Positions 56,406 to 64,000 of a DNA stretch of 64,000 nucleotides are shown piece after piece; position 1 is the stretch's first letter, and each line of letters opens with the position of its first letter. The notes beneath the pieces were generated by a model. The model saw only the letters and a program-made list of their open reading frames with translations, searched no databases and was not told where the DNA came from. The position numbers and the translations under genes are program-made. Origin of the DNA: Trifolium pratense (lineage: Eukaryota > Streptophyta > Magnoliopsida > Fabales > Fabaceae); NCBI RefSeq assembly GCF_020283565.1, contig NC_060064.1:23456337-23520336 (forward strand), read 5' to 3'.

Positions 56406-59400
56406 CTAATAGAGTAGTCTCATCAGCACAAGGTGTGCCGAAAGAGACTACAAAAGTTTATAATGAACGTCAACCAATAAAATAACATGAATAACCGCTT
56501 AGTCGATTGATGCCCAAGCAGACAAAGAAGAGCTTACACTTATTTTGGTCCAACCTACTCGAATGAGAGATATCCAGTTTGAAAAAGAGAACTCTTCAAT
56601 TTATCGCTAGCATGGAGAAATTCTCTAACTACTTTTGTATGAATCGGATATTCTCTACACATAATTGTAGAGATTAATCTTTTGAATTAGGTAAGATTAC
56701 AATGAATAGTAACATTCTCCTTCAAGAGATAGATTTAATACATTCTAATAATTAAATACGAACCTATAACCTCTAATTAAGTTAAAAGAATTTTATTTTA
56801 TTTTTGTTTAAAAGTTAATAGAGATTTCTTATTATTTTATCATCATTTTATATTAACCCTTTGATTTTTAAGAGAAATAAGTTATGATAATTCACAGTTC
56901 GTCCGCGAGATAAATAAAATATGACTAAGAATTATTTCCACCAGAAATTGAACTCGAGTTCTTTCAAACAATCCGTCTTAGGAGAAATTCATTAACCAAG
57001 TTAATATCGATTCTTATTATCTTATCTTGGTTAATAGAATCCCTAGCTAACATTTTAAACATGGCAAAATAAAAATTGTCCGTTGCTTTTTGCAAATTAA
57101 AAGGCTTAATCATTAGAGACTTTTGGCTTTGCTAAATGCAAAAGCGATTAAGACCCTTGGTGTAGTGTAGTCATCAAGCATATGTCATTGGCATATATAT
57201 GTTCTCTTATTGGTTTGCCTGCTAATTCGTTTATTTTAGTGCTTAAAATTCTAGAATAATTCTCATCACACTTGGACAATAACGATTAGATAAGTAGCAT
57301 TTCACTTTCATCCCAGAATCAGATTTATTAATTATATTCCAACCCATTGGGAGTTCTTTTGAAATACATTTATGCTAATTTTTTATTTTGAAAGTGTGCT
57401 AATCTTGTTATTATATATATGTGTCCTTTTGAAAGTATGATATACAGTCTTCCTTACTAATTTGATTTTAAAAAAAATATAGATTGTAACATCTTTTAAA
57501 TTTAAATAATCATGCTTTTGAATTACGACTTTCTTAAAAATAATCTGGGTATTCCCAACATTTTATACAAAAATAGTTTTTTTTATATCATAGCGTCTTG
57601 AGTCATGGGCGGAGCTAGGTTAGGGTTGGGACGGCTGCGACCCGTTACAAAATTTTCATTGTTAGTCAATATATATACTCGGTATACATTTTTTGTTAAC
57701 TAATATGTTATATATACATATAATTGTATCTCAAAATAAAAAATATACATTGTTGATATTTATTGCAATATTATAAGCAGCCTAGTGGTATAAGTTGGTG
57801 TGTCTTGTGATGAGAAAGTTGGTATATTATTGAACACATGTGTAAAATAATTTTACATTGACAGTATATATAAATTAAATTCATTATAAAATATATAAAT
57901 TCTTGTAATAAGTATGAGTCAGAAAAACTCCCACATTATTCACTTAAAGCTTAGAAGTTTTATCCAAATTAATATCATGTGATTCATGTCTCATGAAATG
58001 TATCAAGCTATATTATATGTATGAAACAATATGTTTAGAAATGTAAAAGATTATACTATATCTACAACATTTAATTCAAGTAAGGAGTAGTGGAAGTAAA
58101 GATTCAATAAAGCATAATTGGTTTGTAAGATTCCACCAAAAAGTGCTTTCATCACCATGCTCAAGTCAACAATTGCTTTTAGTCTTCTAACCACACATTA
58201 GAACCTAGTGTATAAATTGCAAATGCTTGTAGAAAGTGTGTTGGAAAGGCATGGTCTAATGTAAAAATAATAATATTTTTGAAATTTGAACTAAGTTAGT
58301 GGATAGCTTTTTAAGAGTGAGAGATGAACTTTAGGAGAATTGGAAAATGGGGTTTGTCACTACTAAACCATTTGTGGATATTATAATTGGAACAAAATAT
58401 TTTTTAGAATTCAACCACAAAGAGTTTCTTTCTTAGAAAATGCTTAGTGTTTGTGTGCGTCACACAAGATATATAGAATTTCAAAGAAATTTCCTCATAT
58501 TAACAATAATTTTTTTGTCTATTATGTGGCATTGTTCAAATGACACTTTGCAAAGCTACATAGAAACCTCCTCATTTTAAAAAATAAACAATTAAAAAAA
58601 TTGTTGTCTTCATGATTCTTGCCAATTTAATTTTTGTTTCAATTATGTTGTGCTTTCTTTATCAAACAAAGTTTCTCTCAGAAATGGTAAATGTTTTGTT
58701 TCAATATATATAGTTTTTTGTCTCCTACTCTTACTCAAGATTTGAACATGTGTTACAATGCATGTGTGGCATTGCCAAAGTGCATTGTCCTTAAACATAA
58801 CTCTATTTAAACGAATTTTCTAAAATAAATGAGATATAAGATTGAATTGGTGGTTGAAATATGAGTTAAAATGTTGAATAATAAAAAGATGATCATTCGA
58901 TTCTCAGTCCCAATATATAATAACAATTACTAACAATAGTTGTGAACTTGACCCATATTTTTATAAGGTTAGAAGCCACTTTAAAATTAAAAGTTAGAGC
59001 TTGTTTGGGTTAGTTTAGTTTTGCATTCTCTTCTCCTTCTAATAAGAAGCTAATCCCACCACTTTTTTTTTTTTTTTAGAGAAAGCTATTAAGAAAAAAA
59101 GGAACTTATTTTTCAGGAAAAAAAGAAGAAGAAGAGAGTTACTTATGATAAAGTTAATACGAATTAGAGCTTCCAACTACTTGTGAGATGCTTTTTCACT
59201 AAATTGTAAATTTCATCTTTAAATTTTATATTTATTTGTCAAATAGTTTAGTATCTAAAATTTTACCTTTTAAGATGAATAAATGGATGTACCTTAAACC
59301 TCAGTCCTGCATATTATATGTAGTATTCTTAAATAATGAATTGTATTCACAGGGACTTCATCTTCAAATTCTAGTCACACTATTTAGAATTTTTTTAAGA

Positions 59401-59869
59401 GACCCAAATTTAATTCCATGACATGTGATTAAGAGACAACAATATCAATAATGTAAAAACTCTTAGTTCTCGCTCTTCTTACTCAAACCTAAAACTGCCG
59501 CCACCTTTTCTCCTACTCCAAAATTCAAACCATTCACTTCAAAATGTAGTCACTAAAGTGTGGTGGTACGACCAGGTGTCGTGACCCTCGGTTTCAGTTG
59601 CAAACGTCAACAAGGGTCGTGAACCCTACGAGGTCTTATAACTGAACCTATCAGTGATGCGGCCACCTTTCGTGTCTAGCGCCAAACTTCCTACCCGTTT
59701 CTGGTTTGCTTAGAGTAAATTTGTTGAATTTTGTTGGCGGTTATTTGCTTCCGGGGTGGTTGTGTGCCTAGCTTGTTTGGTTGGTGTGTAACTTTGTTTT
59801 TTTGAGGTTATTGTTGTTTGTTCTCAAAGGCGGTGGATGGAGGCCAAGAGAAAGAGCAAGAGTTTTCAA
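56401..59869. other. Gene-free region with dispersed repeats
   Basis: No gene. 56,869-57,005 is a family B tRNA-like copy (GTTCGTCCGCGAGATAAATA). 57,600-57,640 has a hAT-like terminus (ATGGGCGGAGCTAGG) without a located partner. 57,805-57,885 matches the direct repeats at 14,859 and 15,048. Confidence 0.4.
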
Positions 59870-60720
59870 GCAATCTAAGTCATACAATCACATTCAATCT
59901 CTCTAGCTCAAAGCTCTTTTTTAAGTCACTTTATTTGTATCATAATCTGAGTATCAATCTCTTTTAGAGTGCATTCATCTAAGCTTCTCTTTTGTATTGA
60001 GTCTTAAAATAGCTTAGAACCAAATCAATCACATTGTAATTGCTCAAGTCAATACGTGACTATTGATTGAGTGTTTTTTGGTCAAGGTGACTAGGAAAGT
60101 ATAAAGCTCTAGGAGCTTTGGTAGTTGTTGATCTTAGTATTAGAATTTTAGAGGCCTATACTCAACCACAAAAGCTAGCTTGAGAGTTGAGGTTTGCACT
60201 ACATTTATAAAGGCTATCTTTGCCATATCTCTAGCCAATGTGGGACTTCTAACACACCCCCTCACGTCCAGAACTGAACAAGCTGGAACGTGGGATCAAC
60301 AACAACGGGTGGCCCAAATATGGGAGGTCTCCACAACAAACAACAAATGGATCTAGAACCAGGCTCTGATACCATATTAGAATTTTAGAGGCCTATACTC
60401 AACCACAAAAGCTAGCTTGAGAGTTGAGGTTTGCACTACATTTATAAAGGCTATCTTTGCCATATCTCTAGCCAATGTGGGACTTCTAACACTTAGGTCA
60501 AGATGAAAGAAGAATTGTAAATCGTGGATCTGTAACCTTTAAGTGATTCTAGTGGATAAACTCACAGGTGGTGGGGACTGGACGTAACCCAAAGATTAGG
60601 GGTGAACCAGAATAACTCTTTGTGTTTATCTTCTTTCCCTTAACTTTTATTTTCTGCAACTGATTTACACTGCACAGATCATTCTTAGAACGATCTCATT
60701 GTGCACAGATTTATTTTATT
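59870..60720 (+). repeat. Decayed LTR-like sequence hosting a TRIM
   Basis: Phrases such as TTGTATTGAGTCTTAAAATA, GGACTGGACGTAACCC and GGGGTGAACCAGAATAACTC resemble the LTR of large legume copia elements (SIRE/Maximus type). A TRIM splits it at 60,138-60,491. No partner LTR or polyprotein in the window; classification is inference. Confidence 0.45.
60133..60496 (-). mobile_element. Complete TRIM retrotransposon, 354 bp, identical LTRs, CTTAG duplication
   Basis: LTRs of 117 bp (60,138-60,254 and 60,375-60,491) look identical base for base and flank a 120-bp interior. CTTAG occurs on both outer sides (60,133-60,137 and 60,492-60,496). On the minus strand the primer-binding site TGGTATCAGAGCC, matching initiator tRNA-Met, directly follows one LTR, and a purine tract (GTGAGGGGGTG) directly precedes the other. 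The LTR begins TGTTAGAAGTCCCACATTGG and ends ...TCTAATA rather than CA. There is no coding capacity, as expected for TRIMs. Identical LTRs imply recent insertion. Confidence 0.95.
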
Positions 60721-61183
60721 TACTAACATTTTATTTTGTGACTAAAGGTTAAATTTTAAAAGAGTCACAATTCAAACCTCCATTTTTTGTGAAAAACTTT
60801 GCTACTTCATACACAAGTGCATATTACTATCTAGTAGTTGGTACCAAAAGTGTTGAAACATCAAAACAACTAAGTGTTGAAACACCAAGCGCGTCAAAAC
60901 ACATCAAAATTCTCTTCAATTTGCAAGCAGTTCTGTAGTTCTACATCATCAAGGAAAGTGGAAAGAAACAACGTGAAAAACTGAAAATTGAGAAAATTTT
61001 TGTTTTTAAGTTGAGTTTGCGGTTCGGTTATCCATAGTTTGGTTCGGTTAACTGCGGTTCGGTTCACAGTTAGAGAACTGTCCTGAGATTAATGGTCCGG
61101 TTCGTCAACTTATAGTATGATTCGGTTATTTCCGGTTCGGTTCGTTGGTTCGGTTCACAATTAATAATGAATAATCCTATATT

Positions 61184-61550
61184 TAGGGGTCTTTAAGTTT
61201 CACGTTTGTAACATTTATGTCCTTTAAGTTTTTCATGCAACAAAATAGGTCATTTAAGTTTTTAACTTGTTGCACTGTTACCCTTCCAATATATTATCCT
61301 ATGTTTACAAAACGCTGACGTGACTATTAATTATGATATCATGATGAATTTGAGGCTCAATCTGATGTGAATCATGAGCTTCAGACATATGAGACTCAGT
61401 TGAAAGGGAGGATAATTGAAAGAGGGTAACAATGAATCAAGTTAGAAACTTAAATGACCGATATGTTAGCTAAAACATTTTAAGGACCTAATTGTTACCT
61501 AAAAAACTTAAAGGACTTAACCGTTACAAACGTAAAACTTAAAGGTCTCC
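61184..61550. mobile_element. Long-TIR MITE, about 367 bp
   Basis: GGTCTTTAAGTTTCACGTTT at the left and, inward from the right, AGACCTTTAAGTTTTACGTT start inverted repeats that stay similar for about 90 bases (GTCCTTTAAGTTTTT in both). No coding sequence. Superfamily unassigned. Confidence 0.75.
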
Positions 61551-61729
61551 TGATACATGTGGCCTATTTTATATTAATTAATAATAATTCATAAATAATT
61601 GACCATTCTTATTAGTCCATAATTAATTAATTAAATAATTAAATCATCGGTTACACGTTTTAGGGAGCATTTTGCCTTTAAATAATTTAAATTAGGGTGT
61701 ATTTTGTCTACTTATTTATTTTCTTTCTG

Positions 61730-61755
61730 AAACCCTAAATCTGAAAAACCCTAAA
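61730..61755 (+). promoter_or_regulatory. Two telo-boxes upstream of the gene-like exon
   Basis: AAACCCTAAA at 61,730-61,739 and again at 61,746-61,755, within 100 bases of the ATG at 61,824. Paired telo-boxes near a start codon suggest a real (perhaps formerly real) promoter. Confidence 0.5.
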
Positions 61756-61823
61756 CTCAGAAATTGCGAAGGCTGGATCTCTTCTTCCCCTCTAAATCTA
61801 TCCCTAATCCGTAAATTTGTGAA

Positions 61824-62045
61824 ATGAATCGCAGTGATACCCCAATAACAGAGAGTAGAAAAAGTAAGAAAAAAAATCGTTCAAGGAGATCTAGTGTCTA
61901 TGGGGGTCTGAGCAAAAAAACTTATTTGCTCAATCGCAACTATGAAATAATAGATCTCAACAGATCTGTCAACACTTGCAAGAATTTAGGAAGACCTACT
62001 TGCAAGAATTTAGGAAGACCTTTTATCACCGGTGTTTCTACCAAG
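61824..62045 (+). CDS. Gene-like first exon of unknown function
   Basis: A 74-codon frame starts at an ATG after a CT-rich leader and ends at a plausible donor (ACCAAG|GTTAGT). The product begins MNRSDTPITESRKSKKKNRS, strongly basic, then YGGLSKKTYLLNRNYEIIDL, and contains a tandem TCKNLGRP pair. I do not recognise the family. No convincing downstream exon is visible before the window ends, so it may be a truncated gene or a captured 5' fragment. The basic N-terminus recalls the starts of some Helitron helicase-like proteins, which is a weak impression only. Confidence 0.4.
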
Positions 62046-62877
62046 GTTAGTTACTTTAACTTCTCTATTTTCCCGACCTCTTTTTTTTCCTATATATTTT
62101 GTATTGCCATTATTTGTATTTAAAGTTATGATTTTGACACATTATATATATTATAGAGGAAACATATAATAAAGTTATGGTCCCAAATTTATTTCCGAAG
62201 ACTCACATAATACGATAAATATAAGAATCTTCAGATTTGGATTTTTCAATTTCTAGATTTGGGGATTTTCAAATTTTCGGATTTGGAAAAGAAGATTAAT
62301 AGGGAAGAAAATTGCTCCCTGATTTAAATTATTTATAGACAGACTCTTTGAAATTCGTATCTTGTAGGTAAAATGCTCATTGAAGTTTGTAACCCATAAG
62401 ATTTTTCTATTTCATATTATGTGTCACCAATAAGGGTGTTCGCGATGCGGATTGGATCTGTTTGAGGAAAAAAATTATCCGATTAAAAATACACACGCAA
62501 TTTGACTCAATTTCAAATGACTAGAAAAAAAAAGATCAGATCCAATTTAATGCGGTTTGGATCGATTTTTGAATATCCAAATAACAATTGGGTAAATTTT
62601 TTTAATATTAATAATAGAAAAACACGGTAAAGTTATAGATTTGACGCAGAGTATAACTTATAATATAAGTAAAAAATTAGTAAAAAAAAAATCATTACAT
62701 TTTAAATGTATGAAATAATAAATTAATATTTTTAGTCTCTCATGGCATGTGACTGTCTTAAGTAGAAGATGTGGTACAATGTATAGATGACGTGACACGT
62801 TGTATCAACAATTGACATTTTTTAATATCTAACGTAACTCAACAATATTTTAAAAAATATATTAACTAAAATAAAGA
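62046..62877. other. Region after the gene-like exon
   Basis: Possible intron followed by AT-rich repeat DNA. 62,205-62,300 has repeated ATTTGGATTTTTC-type phrases and 62,430-62,600 a decayed repeat terminus. No exon could be supported. Confidence 0.35.
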
Positions 62878-63066
62878 GTTAATAGCGCTTCTGCCCCCTG
62901 CCATTTGAGTTAGTTTTGGTTTTCCCCCTCTAAAATGCCACAAAGTATTACAAGTGACTAATAATAAGAAATCTTCAATTTACATGGGTGAAATTGTAAA
63001 ACAAAAATTTACAAGGGGGAAAACCAAAACTTGTCCAAATGGCTGGGAATAAAAGCGTTATTAACC
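62878..63066. mobile_element. Small TIR MITE, about 190 bp
   Basis: Left TTAATAGCGCTTCTGCCCCC and, inward from the right, TTAATAACGCTTTTATTCCC, continuing CATTTG and GTTTTGGTTTTCCCCC on both arms. Non-coding. Confidence 0.75.
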
Positions 63067-64000
63067 CTAAAATAATGCATTAGTTTTAACTAATAAGTAT
63101 TATTAAAAACCAATAAATAGTATACTAATGCAATATATCATAGATTCATAGTAATAGAAGAAAAAAAAAGTATTAATGTTAATATATGCATTTTGGTTCG
63201 ATTTAGTTTACTTTAAAAACAAAATACAAAGCCAGGTTCAATTTGAGTGATTGTCACAAAAGCACATACAAACACATTATATAAAATTCGATTTTGTGCG
63301 ATTTTTGTTTTTGTTTGGATCATTTTGCGGCTTTAGTTTGAATAGATTTAGATGTGAGCACCCACCAACATGGACAAACTACAATATCATTTATCGGGAT
63401 ATCTCAACACTCCTAACCATAATTCTCGATGCATGAGGCATTTTGTGTGATATTATTAATTTTAAAGAAGAATTCACAATTTTTATAAATTGCAGATTCC
63501 AAATTGTATGATGTTGACAATTTTGATACTCATTTTGACAATTTATTCATTAAAGCAATGGAGAATTTATTTTAAAAGAACTCAAGTCTAAATGTTTATA
63601 TTAGCACATAAAAATATGGATGATTAGGTAATCATAATCTTAAAAGATATTAGAATATATCGAGAATTCATTCAAGTGTAATTATCTTACATATATATAA
63701 TATCAGATTTATTTTATAAAAAAATTAGAATTTTAATGTATTGCACATTTGACGAACATATATGATTACTTTAATTTGCATTATCATAAAAACTTTGATT
63801 TAAATTTGATAGGTTAAAATTCTTTGTCCTCGTAACAATCGAGTCCACTATAATCTTCTTTTCCTTAAAGTTTAAACTCAGAACCTTTAATTATACTAAA
63901 AAGAAAGATACAATTTTATCGAAACAATTTTAAACAAAAAATAATTTGAATTAAACAGTAAAAACAAAAGATAATTTGAATTAAATAGTAAATAAACTAA
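63067..64000. other. Gene-free AT-rich end of window
   Basis: No gene, RNA gene or bounded element seen. Confidence 0.4.

Noticed and set aside
56273..56485. Tyr-Ile repeat protein
   Set aside because: Translation of a TA array.
59480..59870. A gene around the GC-richer stretch 59,510-59,830
   Set aside because: No open frame of useful length and no splice structure. It may be part of the LTR-like sequence that follows.
1..64000. CRISPR arrays, operons, phage or bacterial defence systems
   Set aside because: The DNA is plant nuclear sequence with spliced genes. No regular spacer-repeat array or prokaryotic gene order is present.

Overview
The window is nuclear DNA from a flowering plant. 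Genes are intron-rich with GT-AG introns, intergenic DNA is AT-rich, and plant transposons are everywhere. The three complete genes encode plant-type proteins. Repeat types (tRNA-derived SINE-like repeats, Stowaway MITEs, Helitrons, TRIMs) and general sequence character suggest a papilionoid legume, Medicago-like; that assignment is inference.

Layout. At 1-935 (minus) lies the 5' end of a secreted bulb-type lectin/PAN-type protein gene that runs off the window. Bases 936-20,290 are a gene-free transposon field. It holds a 4.0 kb hAT element with a perfect 8-bp target duplication, a Helitron copy, a LINE 3' fragment with a 16-bp duplication, a Stowaway MITE, a 905-bp PIF/Harbinger element and a LINE reverse-transcriptase relic. 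At 20,491-26,951 (+) is a nine-exon class III aminotransferase of the AGT3/PYD4 clade. A decayed copia fragment follows at 28.4-29.4 kb. At 30,939-35,740 (+) is a nine-exon PH-RCC1-FYVE-BRX (PRAF-type) protein gene. After a Helitron helicase relic, 37,247-52,196 (+) is a 23-exon RAPTOR gene, the substrate-recruiting subunit of the TOR complex. Just downstream (52.8-54.2 kb) is a gutted diaminopimelate epimerase pseudogene. The last 10 kb is repeats, including a fresh 354-bp TRIM with apparently identical LTRs, plus one gene-like first exon near 61.8 kb.

For all three complete genes the reconstructed splice sites keep one reading frame throughout: 480, 1108 and 1362 residues. PYD4-like and RAPTOR genes are also adjacent in Arabidopsis as I recall (At3g08860/At3g08850), so this looks like conserved microsynteny with a PRAF gene and transposons between them. 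The genes are not an operon. Their roles (nitrogen recycling from pyrimidine or photorespiratory metabolism, phosphoinositide/endomembrane function, TOR signalling) are separate.

The most interesting signals are structural. A 96-bp tandem duplication straddles the exon 4/intron 4 border of RAPTOR and leaves a relic exon copy in the intron. RAPTOR also has a 15-bp in-frame duplication in a WD40 blade. One Helitron family is present in three copies, beside a helicase relic that may have served it. Several insertions are nested with intact target duplications, two minute insertion footprints lie in or near RAPTOR, and the DapF pseudogene keeps its introns. I saw no CRISPR array, rRNA gene, intact tRNA gene or wholly new protein system.
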